Part shown: piece after piece, positions 9,084 through 18,146 of the stretch
Numbering within the stretch: the stretch's first letter is position 1
How the letters are laid out: each line of letters starts with the position of its first letter
Source: Sphingobacterium multivorum
GTDB taxonomy: Bacteria > Bacteroidota > Bacteroidia > Sphingobacteriales > Sphingobacteriaceae
Assembly: GCF_039511225.1 (NCBI RefSeq)
Contig: NZ_CP154261.1
Span: 992,001 to 1,056,000 of the forward strand
Length of the DNA: 64,000 nt
Reading direction: 5' to 3'
Notes under the pieces: generated by a model
Databases searched by the model: none
What the model was told of the DNA's origin: nothing
What the model saw: only the letters and a program-made list of their open reading frames with translations
Program-made: the position numbers and the translations under genes

Positions 9084-9779
9084 ATGTACTTGATTTTATT
9101 TATTGGAATAATGGTGGTAAGCCTAATTGTCCAAACAAGATTCAAAAACAAATTTAAGAAATACTCCGAAATGCCTTTGAGCAATGGGATGTCCGGAGCT
9201 GAGATTGCGCAAAAAATGTTAAATGATAACGGTATATATGATGTAAAGGTAGTGTCTATTCCAGATCGCTTGGGAGATCACTATAATCCGTCAGATAAGA
9301 CCGTAAATTTAAGTCCCGAAGTTTACAGTGGCCGCAGTGTTGCAGCTGCAGCAGTAGCGGCGCATGAATGTGGTCATGCTGTACAGCACGCCAAAGCCTA
9401 TAAATGGTTGGGATTCCGTTCGGCAATGGTTCCGATGGTAAATGTGGCCTCTAAAATGACATCATGGGTATTGATGCTGGGTGTTATGCTATTTGCTTTT
9501 TCCAAAGGTGGTAACCCATGGCTTTTAGCTGTTGGAGTGGGGGCTTTGGCTATTACGACCCTGTTCTCTTTTATCACTTTGCCCGTAGAGTTTGATGCGT
9601 CGAACCGCGCTCTGGAATGGTTAAACCATGCCGGTGTAACCTATAATGGCGAAGAACATGACGGTGCGAAAGATGCTTTGAAATGGGCAGCGATGACTTA
9701 TGTCGTAGCGGCGTTAAGTGCGTTGGTAACACTTTTGTATTATGCGTCTATTTTATTCGGTGGCCGTAGAAGTGATTAA
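9084..9779 (+). CDS. YugP-family neutral zinc metallopeptidase
   Basis: 231 residues. An N-terminal membrane segment (YLILFIGIMVVSLIVQ) is followed by the conserved block NGMSGAEIAQKMLNDNGIYD and by AAHECGHAVQHA, whose HECGH is the HExxH zinc motif. Two or three further membrane segments follow near 135-175, with EFDASNRALEWL, a family hallmark, and a last one at about 205-225. It is a membrane protease family (YugP, Pfam zinc peptidase) of unknown substrate. Terminators on both sides suggest a single-gene transcript. Confidence 0.93.
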   Translation: MYLILFIGIMVVSLIVQTRFKNKFKKYSEMPLSNGMSGAEIAQKMLNDNGIYDVKVVSIPDRLGDHYNPSDKTVNLSPEVYSGRSVAAAAVAAHECGHAVQHAKAYKWLGFRSAMVPMVNVASKMTSWVLMLGVMLFAFSKGGNPWLLAVGVGALAITTLFSFITLPVEFDASNRALEWLNHAGVTYNGEEHDGAKDALKWAAMTYVVAALSALVTLLYYASILFGGRRSD

Positions 9780-9805
9780 ATACGGATATTGTAACTTTAT
9801 CCTAC

Positions 9806-9839
9806 AAAAATGCGATTATTTTTTATAGTCGCATTTTTT
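9806..9839 (+). terminator. terminator after the YugP-type protease
   Basis: The stem AAAAATGCGA pairs with TCGCATTTTT, with a T-rich loop and T-rich tail, 27 bp after the stop. Confidence 0.85.
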
Positions 9840-9875
9840 ATGGGGTGTTAATGAGGTTACTATAGACAATTTTTT

Positions 9876-9883
9876 TAACTTTG
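9876..9883 (+). promoter_or_regulatory. -7 promoter element upstream of ffh
   Basis: TAACTTTG matches TAnnTTTG and lies 30 bp before the ffh ATG at 9913. No clear TTG -33 element is visible at the expected spacing. Confidence 0.55.
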
Positions 9884-9912
9884 CTGTTTATATAGAATAA
9901 GATTCAGATTTT

Positions 9913-11253
9913 ATGTTTTCAAATCTTCAAGATAAGTTAGATAGGGCCTTTAAAGTATTAAAAGGACAGGGTAGTATTACCGAGATCAACGTTGCAGAAA
10001 CGATGAAAGAAATTCGCAAAGCGTTGTTGGATGCCGATGTGAATTATAAAACTGCCAAAACTTTTACCGACGATGTTAAACAAAAAGCTTTAGGCGAAAA
10101 TGTACTGACAAGTATTTCCCCGGGCCAATTGTTGACGAAGATCATGAACGATGAGTTGACAGCTTTGATGGGCGGATCTGTTACGGAGCTTGAGACTGGA
10201 AAAAATCCAACAGTCATTCTAATTGCGGGTTTGAATGGTGCTGGTAAAACAACTTTCTCCGGTAAGTTGGCCTTGTACCTTAAAGATAAAAAGAATAAAA
10301 AACCATTGTTGGTGGCTGGTGACGTTTACCGCCCTGCAGCGATCGATCAATTGGAAGTGCTTGCCGAACAAGTGGGCGTACCAGTGTATGTGAATCGTGA
10401 ATCTAACGATCCTATTGCGATTGCCAAAGCCGGTGTGGAAGAAGCAAAACGCAATGGAAATAATGTCGTAATCATCGATACAGCCGGTCGTTTGGCCATC
10501 GATGAGCCTTTAATGGTGGAGATTACAGCAGTTAAAGAGGCGACAAAGCCAGACGAAATCCTATTTGTTGTGGATTCAATGACTGGTCAAGATGCCGTGA
10601 ATACAGCTAAGACGTTCAACGACCGTCTGGACTTTACAGGTGTAGTATTGACTAAGTTGGATGGTGATACACGCGGTGGTGCAGCTTTATCGATTAAATC
10701 TGTCGTTAATAAGCCTATCAAGTTTATTGGTACAGGTGAAAAGATGGATGCATTGGATGTATTCCACCCTGATCGTATGGCCTCTCGTATTTTGGGCATG
10801 GGTGACGTGGTATCCTTAGTGGAACGTGCACAGCAACAGTTTGACGAGAAGCAAGCCGCAGAGCTCCAAAAGAAAATCCGTAAGAATAAATTCGATTTCA
10901 ACGATTTTAAATCCCAGATTCAACAAATCAAGAAAATGGGTAATATGAAAGACCTCATGGGAATGATCCCTGGCGTTGGTAAAGCAATGAAAGATATTGA
11001 AGTCGATGACAATGCTTTCAAACCCATTGAAGCGATTATCGATTCCATGACACCTTTTGAACGCGAAAACCCAGATGTCATTGATCAAAAACGTCGTTTA
11101 CGTATTGCGAAGGGATCAGGTACTGATATTAATGAAGTGAATAAGTTATTGAAACAATTTGGTGATATGCGTAAAGTCATGAAGCAGATGTCTAATCCGG
11201 CGATGGCGGCTAAATTGATGCGTAATATGCCCAAAATGCCAGGAAAAATGTAA
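9913..11253 (+). CDS. ffh: signal recognition particle protein Ffh (SRP54)
   Basis: 446 residues. It binds signal sequences emerging from the ribosome and, with 4.5S RNA and FtsY, brings them to the Sec translocon. The N domain comes first. The G domain has GLNGAGKTT (about 105-113), VAGDVYRPAAIDQL, DTAGRLAID and TKLDGDTRGGAAL. The M domain after residue 300 is methionine-rich (MGNMKDLMGMIPGVGKAM and the last 40 residues). Length and order are canonical. Confidence 0.98.
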   Translation: MFSNLQDKLDRAFKVLKGQGSITEINVAETMKEIRKALLDADVNYKTAKTFTDDVKQKALGENVLTSISPGQLLTKIMNDELTALMGGSVTELETGKNPTVILIAGLNGAGKTTFSGKLALYLKDKKNKKPLLVAGDVYRPAAIDQLEVLAEQVGVPVYVNRESNDPIAIAKAGVEEAKRNGNNVVIIDTAGRLAIDEPLMVEITAVKEATKPDEILFVVDSMTGQDAVNTAKTFNDRLDFTGVVLTKLDGDTRGGAALSIKSVVNKPIKFIGTGEKMDALDVFHPDRMASRILGMGDVVSLVERAQQQFDEKQAAELQKKIRKNKFDFNDFKSQIQQIKKMGNMKDLMGMIPGVGKAMKDIEVDDNAFKPIEAIIDSMTPFERENPDVIDQKRRLRIAKGSGTDINEVNKLLKQFGDMRKVMKQMSNPAMAAKLMRNMPKMPGKM

Positions 11254-11280
11254 TTTTTGGAGAATAGTTACATCATAAGA

Positions 11281-11314
11281 AGGGCATCGTTTTATACGAT
11301 GCCCTCTTTTTTTT
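11281..11314 (+). terminator. terminator after ffh
   Basis: A perfect 10-bp stem AGGGCATCGT with ACGATGCCCT (11281-11305), a 5-nt loop, then C and eight T. Confidence 0.93.
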
Positions 11315-11586
11315 CTGAAAATGTCTGATCTTATTGGCCAGAAAGAACCTTCAGTCCGCTTTCATTGCTGTTGGTGTCTGCAAAGTCATGAAAGTTTTGA
11401 ACATGGCATTGCTCTTTCGATTATTTTCGGTTGCTGCTAAGTGCTGCACCAGATGAATTGGGGACTGCTTGCAGACCGGATACGGCGCATTAGTGCCTTA
11501 AAATTCGAACTGTTTTTAAAGAAATAATTCGTAATTTCAAGTTCCTCACCCGAGTAAACGAAATATTTGTTAAATTTGTAATTATT
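11315..11586. other. intergenic region between the ffh terminator and nuoA
   Basis: The full ffh-nuoA gap is 333 bp. After the terminator I see no ORF or RNA gene. Its last 16 bp hold a -7-like box (11571-11578). Confidence 0.5.
11571..11578 (+). promoter_or_regulatory. -7-like element directly before nuoA
   Basis: TAAATTTG matches TAnnTTTG but ends only 8 bp before the nuoA ATG. If used, the transcript would be almost leaderless. Confidence 0.4.
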
Positions 11587-12177
11587 ATGGATGACCCCGC
11601 GCAATTATCGGAATACGGCAAAATCCTTATCATTCTGCTGATAGGGGCGCTGTTAGTCTGTGCGACCATTTTTCTAGCACGTTTAATCTCTCCGAAAAAG
11701 AATAATCCCATCAAATCTGGTACTTACGAATGTGGAGAGGATCCCATTGGTTCTTCTTGGGTTCAGTTTAATCCACGGTTCTATGTTATTGCCCTTGTAT
11801 TTTTACTTTTTGATGTAGAACTTATTTTTATTTTTCCATGGGCCACTGTATTTGGACAGTCCGAATATATTGCGGCAGATGGAAGATGGGGGTGGTTTAC
11901 CATGATTGAAATGGCTATGTTCATTGGCATTTTAATTTTAGGATTGGTTTTTGTCTGGAAAAAGGGCGATTTGGAATGGGTTAAACCGAATGTGTCCTTA
12001 CCTAAAGTTCCTGTAGCTATCCCGGATAGTGCCTATGCAAGCCTGAATAGCAGGACTTATCAGGTGCGTGATTATGCACAGATCGTAGAGGATGCTGTCG
12101 CGCACAAAACGACGACAAATGAACAGGTGTCGACGCCGAAACCAGCCTTTAAACCTCGATTTAAAAAACCTGAGTAA
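11587..12177 (+). CDS. nuoA: NADH-quinone oxidoreductase subunit A
   Basis: 196 residues. This is a small membrane subunit of respiratory complex I. Three membrane segments are visible (about 12-32, 65-85, 105-125), with the conserved loop [15 protein letters not shown] containing the quinone-site cysteine and [20 protein letters not shown]. The usual NuoA is about 120-150 residues. Here a 60-residue hydrophilic C-terminal tail, proline- and lysine-rich at its end, is added. nuoB begins 2 bp after its stop. Confidence 0.96.
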   Translation: MDDPAQLSEYGKILIILLIGALLVCATIFLARLISPKKNNPIKSGTYECGEDPIGSSWVQFNPRFYVIALVFLLFDVELIFIFPWATVFGQSEYIAADGRWGWFTMIEMAMFIGILILGLVFVWKKGDLEWVKPNVSLPKVPVAIPDSAYASLNSRTYQVRDYAQIVEDAVAHKTTTNEQVSTPKPAFKPRFKKPE

Positions 12178-12179
12178 GC

Positions 12180-12683
12180 ATGAGTTTAGATAGTCAATTG
12201 CAGAATAATGGTGTTATTGTTGCCAAATTAGATGATTTGCTGAATTGGGCAAGGTTATCTTCGATGTGGCCCATGAGCTTTGGTATTGCTTGCTGTGCCA
12301 TTGAAATGATGGGGGCAATGGCTTCAACGTATGATTTAGACCGGATGGGCGTATTCCCAAGGCCTTCTCCACGGCAATCCGACGTGATCATTATTGCTGG
12401 AACGGTTACTTTTAAGATGGCCGATCGTATCAAGAAACTATATGAACAGATGCCCGATCCTAAATATGTTATCTCGATGGGCTCTTGCTCCAACTGTGGC
12501 GGTCCATATTGGCAGCATGGTTATCATGTGGTCAAAGGGGTAGATCGAGTGATCCCTGTGGATGTTTATGTCCAGGGCTGTCCGCCACGTCCCGAGGCAT
12601 TAATTGGTGCTTTTATTGAGTTGCAAAAAAAGATAGACAAAGAAAGCTTGTTGGGTGAGCAATTGTTCAGCGGAAAAGCTTAA
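12180..12683 (+). CDS. nuoB: NADH-quinone oxidoreductase subunit B
   Basis: 167 residues. It carries the terminal 4Fe-4S cluster N2 that passes electrons to quinone. Cluster ligands are visible as C38-C39 ([11 protein letters not shown]), C103 (GSCSNC) and C134 (QGCPPRP). The gene is tightly coupled to nuoA, but the next gene is purK, not nuoC, so the rest of complex I must be encoded elsewhere. Confidence 0.98.
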   Translation: MSLDSQLQNNGVIVAKLDDLLNWARLSSMWPMSFGIACCAIEMMGAMASTYDLDRMGVFPRPSPRQSDVIIIAGTVTFKMADRIKKLYEQMPDPKYVISMGSCSNCGGPYWQHGYHVVKGVDRVIPVDVYVQGCPPRPEALIGAFIELQKKIDKESLLGEQLFSGKA

Positions 12684-12714
12684 AAGATAAATTTTATAAG
12701 ATTTTAAATCAATT

Positions 12715-13857
12715 ATGGCAAAAGATTTTTATGGTGAATTGCAATTGGGTATTCTTGGCGGTGGTCAACTGGGAAGAATGCTCATCCAGGAAGCCATTAA
12801 TTACAATGTAAATGTTCATGTATTGGACCCGGATAAGAATGCTCCTTGTCGCAAGTTGTGCAATAAATTTGAATGTGGTTCATTGGGCGATTTTGAAACG
12901 GTCTATAATTTCGGTAAGGATTTGGACATGATCACGATCGAGATTGAGAAGGTGAATGTAGATGCTTTAGAGAAACTGGAAGGCGAGGGCGTTATCGTGT
13001 ACCCACAATCACGTATCATTCGTCTGATTCAAGATAAAGGTCTGCAAAAGCAATTTTTTAAACAAAATGATATCCCCACTTCGGCATTTCAATTGATATC
13101 CAATAAAGATAATTTAGTGAATGCCTCGTTAAACTTACCCTATATCCAGAAATTGCGTAAGGATGGATACGATGGGAAAGGGGTAAAGAAGATTGTTAAC
13201 CAACAAGATATACAAGATGCTTTCGAAGAACCCAGCTTAATTGAAGAATGGGTAGATTTTGAAAAGGAAATTGCGGTCATTGTTGCCCGGAATGATAAAG
13301 GTGAGGTGTCTACATTTCCAATGGTAGAGATGGAATTTAATCCTCAGGCTAACTTGGTGGAATTTTTGATTGCGCCGTCTTTGTATGGTGTAGAGATCCA
13401 ACAACGCGCAGAGGCTATCGCAAAAAAGATTGCCGACGATTTGCAGATTGTGGGTATATTGGCTGTAGAGATGTTCCTAACGAAAAATGGTGATATTCTG
13501 GTCAATGAATTGGCTCCGCGTCCGCATAATAGTGGTCACCAGACCATAGAGGGTAATTATGTGTCGCAATTTGCACAGCATTTAAGAGCTATCTTCAATC
13601 TACCGTTAGGTGATACCAGATGCAGAACGAACGCCGTTATGATTAACCTGTTAGGTGAACCTGGCTATGAAGGATTGGCCAAATACGAGGGTGTAGAAGA
13701 GGTGTTGGCAATGGAAGGCGTATATATTCATTTGTATGGAAAGAAATATACGAAGCCATTCCGCAAGATGGGCCATGTTTGTATTATCAATGATGACCGG
13801 GAGAAAGCGATCTCCAATGCAAGAAAAGTACAAGAAATATTAAAAGTTAAAGCTTAA
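12715..13857 (+). CDS. purK: N5-carboxyaminoimidazole ribonucleotide synthase
   Basis: 380 residues. It is an ATP-grasp enzyme that makes N5-CAIR from AIR, ATP and bicarbonate in purine synthesis. GILGGGQLGRML at the N-terminus is the PurK signature. The ATP-grasp core includes RKDGYDGKGVK, LIEEWVDFEKEIAVIVARN and NELAPRPHNSGH. It is 31 bp after nuoB and 8 bp before purE, and acts directly before PurE in the pathway. Confidence 0.97.
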   Translation: MAKDFYGELQLGILGGGQLGRMLIQEAINYNVNVHVLDPDKNAPCRKLCNKFECGSLGDFETVYNFGKDLDMITIEIEKVNVDALEKLEGEGVIVYPQSRIIRLIQDKGLQKQFFKQNDIPTSAFQLISNKDNLVNASLNLPYIQKLRKDGYDGKGVKKIVNQQDIQDAFEEPSLIEEWVDFEKEIAVIVARNDKGEVSTFPMVEMEFNPQANLVEFLIAPSLYGVEIQQRAEAIAKKIADDLQIVGILAVEMFLTKNGDILVNELAPRPHNSGHQTIEGNYVSQFAQHLRAIFNLPLGDTRCRTNAVMINLLGEPGYEGLAKYEGVEEVLAMEGVYIHLYGKKYTKPFRKMGHVCIINDDREKAISNARKVQEILKVKA

Positions 13858-13865
13858 ACAATACT

Positions 13866-14375
13866 ATGTCAGTCAATAATAAGGCCCAGGTAGGCATTAT
13901 CATGGGAAGCAAATCAGATCTTCCTGTTATGCAGGATGCGATAGATGTGCTCAAAACCCTTGGAGTGGAATTTGAGGTAACGATCGTATCAGCACATCGT
14001 ACACCACAACGTATGTTTGATTATGCCAAAAATGCAGCATTTCGTGGTTTGAAAGTTATTATTGCTGGAGCGGGTGGTGCGGCGCATTTGCCTGGAATGG
14101 TCGCTTCTATTACACATTTACCTGTAATAGGCGTACCTGTAAAATCATCAAATTCCATTGATGGATGGGACTCGGTACTTTCTATCCTGCAGATGCCCAA
14201 TGGTATTCCTGTAGCAACTGTCGCTTTAAATGCGGCGAAGAATGCAGGTATATTGGCTGCTCAGATTCTGGGTACATATGATGAAACAATCAGCAAGAAT
14301 ATCATCGAATTTAAAGAAGAGTTGGCGAGAAAAGTAATCGAGACTGCAGTAGAGGTGGAAGATACCGAATTCTAA
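13866..14375 (+). CDS. purE: N5-CAIR mutase (class I PurE)
   Basis: 169 residues. It moves the carboxyl group of N5-CAIR to give CAIR. Motifs are IIMGSKSDLPVM, SAHRTPQRM with the catalytic histidine, and GAGGAAHLPGM. Presence of purK next to it fits the two-step class I route. It ends at a shared convergent terminator. Confidence 0.97.
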   Translation: MSVNNKAQVGIIMGSKSDLPVMQDAIDVLKTLGVEFEVTIVSAHRTPQRMFDYAKNAAFRGLKVIIAGAGGAAHLPGMVASITHLPVIGVPVKSSNSIDGWDSVLSILQMPNGIPVATVALNAAKNAGILAAQILGTYDETISKNIIEFKEELARKVIETAVEVEDTEF

Positions 14376-14381
14376 GTTGAC

Positions 14382-14435
14382 AATCTTACAAAATAAAAAA
14401 GGGAGCACTGCTCCCTTTTTCTATTTTGTAAGATT
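14382..14435. terminator. long palindromic bidirectional terminator between purE and the sugar-isomerase-like gene
   Basis: An almost perfect inverted repeat. The outer arms AATCTTACAAAATA (14382-14395) and TATTTTGTAAGATT (14422-14435) surround A5/T5 tracts and the GC core GGGAGC-act-GCTCCC (14401-14415). It can act in both directions. The right arm lies in the last codons and stop of the reverse-strand gene. Confidence 0.93.
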
Positions 14436-15404
14436 TGCCTGAACATAATCGTAACTTTTTTTGAGACTTTCCATCTTATTTGGCATATAGATGTTGTCTT
14501 GCTCAACAAAAGCATATTTAAGTCCGGCTTTGTTCTTTTCTTTGACGATTTCAGGAAAGTTGATGCTTCCGGTCCCCACTTCAGTATACTTGATGTCATT
14601 GAAGATTTGCTCAATCGGCAATTTTCCATCTTTGGGCCATTCAATGGGATTGGATTTTGTTTTATCCATATCTTTGACATGCCATAGTTTAAAACGGTTG
14701 GGGAATTTTTCAAACAAGGCTATCGGGTTTTTACCCGCTTTTTCTGCCCAGAAAAGGTCTAATTCAAAATCGACCAAATCAGGTTCAGTGAATGCTAACA
14801 TCACCTCTTCACCGGTCGTATTATTGCCCAGATCCCTAAATTCCCAGAAATGGTTGTGGTAGGCAACTTTTAGACCCAATTTTTTAGCCTGTTCACCAGC
14901 TCTATTCAATTGCTCGGCAGCATAGAGATAATCATCTTTTTTCAATGCATTCAGATCAAACATCGGTGTTACAGGAGCAATTACATATTCTTGGCCAAGT
15001 TCTTTTGCCGCATCAAAATAAGCCGCAAGATCTTCTTTGTCGGTATGCGCTTTACTGAGGTATTTGGACATATCGTAATGGCCTGAATGTGTTTTTAGAC
15101 CGTTATCATCCAATATTTTCTTCAACTCTTTGTAAGGCAATTTCCAGAACTGCTTGGCTGTGGCGTCTATCCCATAGAGCTCAACATGTTTATACCCAAT
15201 TTTGGCAATTTGTTCCAAAGATCCTTTCGGATCTTTATCCATTAAATCGCGAATGGAATACAGCTGTACACCTATATTCTGTAATGGATTGTCGCTGATT
15301 GCACCGGCTTTATTTTGACAAGATATAAAGTTGGGCACCAGATAAGCTGCCGAAAGACCTATTCCAGCTTGCTTTAAAAATTGACGACGAGAATTGTTCA
15401 TCAT
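14421..15404 (-). CDS. Tat-exported sugar phosphate isomerase/epimerase-like TIM-barrel protein
   Basis: 327 residues. The N-terminus has a twin-arginine motif (SRRQFLKQAG) followed by a hydrophobic stretch and FISC, a possible lipobox (C29), so it is probably exported folded and perhaps lipid-anchored. The rest is a xylose-isomerase-like TIM barrel: IGVQLYSIRDLM, GYKHVELYG, KVAYHNHFWEF, DFELDLFWAEKAG, WHVKDMD and YAFVEQDN, with His, Glu and Asp residues suited to metal binding. The substrate is unknown. Homologues in Bacteroidota are often annotated as sugar isomerases. tatC is encoded at 26436-27296. Confidence 0.88.
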   Translation of the reverse strand: MMNNSRRQFLKQAGIGLSAAYLVPNFISCQNKAGAISDNPLQNIGVQLYSIRDLMDKDPKGSLEQIAKIGYKHVELYGIDATAKQFWKLPYKELKKILDDNGLKTHSGHYDMSKYLSKAHTDKEDLAAYFDAAKELGQEYVIAPVTPMFDLNALKKDDYLYAAEQLNRAGEQAKKLGLKVAYHNHFWEFRDLGNNTTGEEVMLAFTEPDLVDFELDLFWAEKAGKNPIALFEKFPNRFKLWHVKDMDKTKSNPIEWPKDGKLPIEQIFNDIKYTEVGTGSINFPEIVKEKNKAGLKYAFVEQDNIYMPNKMESLKKSYDYVQANLTK

Positions 15405-15583
15405 ATAATTGATTACTTGTTAGTGTACAATGTACAATTATTTGTTCAGAAATCAATGGTACTGCAAGGAATATTTTTGAAGCGTATGCTGAATCTTAAC
15501 CCATAAAATTTTTGGAAGGTCAATGTCTTGTAGGTTGGGAAGAGTTCTTTTTAGGGGAGGAGTGCGGAGTTCTTCACACCAAT

Positions 15584-15616
15584 AAAAAAGGTCTGAAAAT
15601 TTTTCAGACCTTTTTT
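15584..15616 (-). terminator. terminator after frr
   Basis: The stem AAAAAAGGTCTGAAAA pairs with TTTCAGACCTTTTTT, giving a symmetric hairpin that ends in T on either strand. It lies 18 bp past the frr stop. Confidence 0.9.
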
Positions 15617-15633
15617 CTATTCAAGTAGGAAAC

Positions 15634-16197
15634 TTAAACAGTCATGATATCTTTTTCTTTCAGTTCAGCCAATTTATCAACTTTTACAATGAATGCATCC
15701 GTTAACTTTTGAACTTCTCCTTCAGCAGTTTTGATTTCATCTTCTGAAGCGCCATCATTTTTTAATTTTTTAATGGACTCGTTTATATCTTTACGGATAT
15801 TACGAATACCAATACGGCCTCTTTCAGTTTCCTCTTTTACTTTCTTCACCAAATCACGTCTTCTTTCTTCTGTCAAAGGAGGAATATTCAGACGAATAAC
15901 GATACCGTCATTCTGTGGGTTGATTCCTAGGTTAGCGTCAGTGATAGCTTTTTCAATTGCGTTGATGAGCGATTTTTCCCAAGGTTGGATAACAATAGTC
16001 CGTGCATCAGTTGTATTGATGTTGGCCACTTGTGAAAGTGGAGTGGCGCTACCATAATAGTCTACTGAAATTCCATCTAACATCGATGGAGAAGCTTTAC
16101 CCGCACGAATTTTAGTTAATTCGGATTCGGTGTGAGCAACTGCTTTGGACATCTTGTCTTTACAATCGTCCAATTCAATTGAAATTAGTTCGTTCAT
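15634..16197 (-). CDS. frr: ribosome recycling factor
   Basis: 187 residues. With EF-G it splits the post-termination ribosome. Family landmarks are RAGKASPSMLDGISVDYYGS, the TPLSQVANI segment, IVIQPWEKS and the long-helix segment RRRDLVKKVKEETERGRIGI ahead of NIRKD. It follows pyrH by 28 bp, a very common bacterial pairing. Confidence 0.98.
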   Translation of the reverse strand: MNELISIELDDCKDKMSKAVAHTESELTKIRAGKASPSMLDGISVDYYGSATPLSQVANINTTDARTIVIQPWEKSLINAIEKAITDANLGINPQNDGIVIRLNIPPLTEERRRDLVKKVKEETERGRIGIRNIRKDINESIKKLKNDGASEDEIKTAEGEVQKLTDAFIVKVDKLAELKEKDIMTV

Positions 16198-16225
16198 ATA
16201 AGATTACGTTTTTTACAGATTTAAA

Positions 16226-16930
16226 TTATTTAACCACAGTTCCGACATGTTCACCATTAGCAAGTTTCAATAAGTTGCCTGGTTTGTTCATATCAAATAC
16301 GATGATCGGTAATTTGTTTTCTTGACAAAGGGTAAAGGCTGTCATATCCATAACATTTAATCCTTTCTCATAAACCTCTGTGAATGATATTTCTTCAAAT
16401 TTTGTTGCAGTAGGATCTTTTTCAGGATCTGCAGTGTAAATACCATCAACACGGGTTCCTTTCAATACGGCATCGGCATTGATTTCGATTGCACGCAAAG
16501 ATGCAGCGGTATCCGTTGTGAAATAAGGGTTTCCTGTACCAGCTCCGAAAATAACAATACGGCCTTTTTCCAAATGGCGTACAGCTCTTCTGCGAATAAA
16601 TGGTTCGCAGATTTGCTCCATTTTGATCGCAGTAAGCAAACGTGTCTTTTTCCCAACTTTCTCAAGCGCATCTTGAAGTGCCATGCTGTTGATGACTGTG
16701 GCAAGCATGCCCATATAGTCTGCCTGAACACGGTCCATGCCTGATTTTTCGGCGCTTAGACCACGATATATATTACCGCCACCGATAACAATTGCAATTT
16801 CTAGACCTTGATCGTGAAGTTCTTTGATATCATTAGCGTATTGTGATACACGGTTAATATCGATACCGTAGCTTTGGTCACCCATTAAGGATTCACCGCT
16901 AAGTTTTAATAAGATACGTTTGTATTTCAT
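16226..16930 (-). CDS. pyrH: UMP kinase
   Basis: 234 residues. It phosphorylates UMP to UDP. It belongs to the amino-acid kinase fold: [15 protein letters not shown] at the N-terminus, [51 protein letters not shown] and [19 protein letters not shown]. Length is canonical. It is first in a pyrH-frr unit with a -7 box upstream. Confidence 0.98.
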   Translation of the reverse strand: MKYKRILLKLSGESLMGDQSYGIDINRVSQYANDIKELHDQGLEIAIVIGGGNIYRGLSAEKSGMDRVQADYMGMLATVINSMALQDALEKVGKKTRLLTAIKMEQICEPFIRRRAVRHLEKGRIVIFGAGTGNPYFTTDTAASLRAIEINADAVLKGTRVDGIYTADPEKDPTATKFEEISFTEVYEKGLNVMDMTAFTLCQENKLPIIVFDMNKPGNLLKLANGEHVGTVVK

Positions 16931-16959
16931 AATTGTTTTTTTGGAAATTTTCCAAAGGT

Positions 16960-16967
16960 CAAAGATA
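16960..16967 (-). promoter_or_regulatory. -7 promoter element of pyrH-frr
   Basis: CAAAGATA on the forward strand reads TATCTTTG on the reverse strand, matching TAnnTTTG, 29 bp before the pyrH ATG. No clear -33 TTG. Confidence 0.55.
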
Positions 16968-17003
16968 AAATATTTTTTTTATCCCTTAAGCCTAAAATAA
17001 TAT

Positions 17004-18146
17004 TTATTGTGCTTTTATTGTTTGATTAATGACTTCTCCGTAATACTGTTCATATAAAGGCATAATATTGGACAATTGGAATTTTTTCGCATGATTTAAT
17101 GCAGCTTCCTTAAATTTTTCTAAGCGCTCTCCATCTTCCAAGATATAAATCGCATTTTTCGCCATATCTTCAACATCACCAACAGCACTGAGAAATCCAG
17201 TGACGCCGTTTTCATTCAGCTCAGGTAACCCTCCAGTATTGGAAGAGATAACTGGAACCTGACAAGCCATGGCTTCTAAAGCCGCAAGACCGAAACTTTC
17301 CGAACTTGAAGGCATCAGAAATAGATCTGATACAGACAGTATTTCTTCCACTGCATCCTGTTTCCCCAAGAAACGGACGTCCTTGCAGACATCAAGTTCT
17401 CTGGATAGCTCTTCTGCATTTCGACGCTCAGGACCGTCACCTACCATCAGTAATTTGGAAGGGATAACATCATGTACTTTCTTAAAAATACGGATAACAT
17501 CTTCTGTATTTTTAACTTTTCTAAAGTTGGAAGTATGGACCAATATACGCTCATTGCCGGGGGCAATGGCTTTTTTGAAATGTGACCGATCTTTATTGCT
17601 AAATCTGTCGAGGTCAATAAAGTTGGGAATCACTTTGATATCGCGCGTAATATCAAAATATTGAAGCGTCTGATCTTTCAGATTCTGTGATACAGCGGTT
17701 ACGCCATCGGACTGATTGATGGAGAATGTTACGACCGGACTAAAACTCTTGTCTTTGCCAACCAATGTAATATCTGTCCCGTGTAAAGTCGTCACGACAG
17801 GAATATTAATGCCGTAGGTAGTGAGTAAGATCTGTTTGGCCATAAATGCCGCTGATGCATGTGGAATGGCATAGTGCACGTGGATCAAATCCAACTTTTC
17901 GAAACGAACAACATCAACCAGTTTGCTGGCTAACGCAGATTCATAGGGTAGAAAATCAAAAAGAGGATACTGCGAAACAGCTACCTCATGATAATATAGG
18001 TTTTCAGAAAAGAAATCCAGACGTGCAGGTTGTCGATAGGTAATAAAATGAATCTCATGTCCATTTGCGGCCAAGGCCTTTCCTAGTTCGGTTGCAACTA
18101 CACCACTTCCACCAAAGGTGGGATAACAAACAATTCCTATTTTCAT
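17004..18146 (-). CDS. bshA: N-acetyl-alpha-D-glucosaminyl L-malate synthase
   Basis: 380 residues from the ATG at 18146. An in-frame ATG 24 bp earlier adds eight residues (MRSDIITQ) not typical of the family. It is a GT4 glycosyltransferase that joins UDP-GlcNAc to L-malate, the first step of bacillithiol synthesis. Motifs are MKIGIVCYPTFGGSGVVATE at the N-terminus, HVHYAIPHA, TTLHGTDITLVG, HTSNFRKVKN and SSSESFGLAALEAMAC. Bacillithiol is known in several Bacteroidota. No other bsh gene is in the window. Confidence 0.95.
   Translation of the reverse strand: MKIGIVCYPTFGGSGVVATELGKALAANGHEIHFITYRQPARLDFFSENLYYHEVAVSQYPLFDFLPYESALASKLVDVVRFEKLDLIHVHYAIPHASAAFMAKQILLTTYGINIPVVTTLHGTDITLVGKDKSFSPVVTFSINQSDGVTAVSQNLKDQTLQYFDITRDIKVIPNFIDLDRFSNKDRSHFKKAIAPGNERILVHTSNFRKVKNTEDVIRIFKKVHDVIPSKLLMVGDGPERRNAEELSRELDVCKDVRFLGKQDAVEEILSVSDLFLMPSSSESFGLAALEAMACQVPVISSNTGGLPELNENGVTGFLSAVGDVEDMAKNAIYILEDGERLEKFKEAALNHAKKFQLSNIMPLYEQYYGEVINQTIKAQ

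Noticed and set aside
8885..9157. 90-codon forward frame before the YugP-type protease gene
   Set aside because: It overlaps the protease start, has no recognisable domain, and the surrounding sequence looks non-coding.
15425..15437. TGTACA-rich dyad upstream of the sugar-isomerase-like gene as an operator
   Set aside because: The symmetry is short and AT-rich, with no regulator gene nearby and no second copy to support it.
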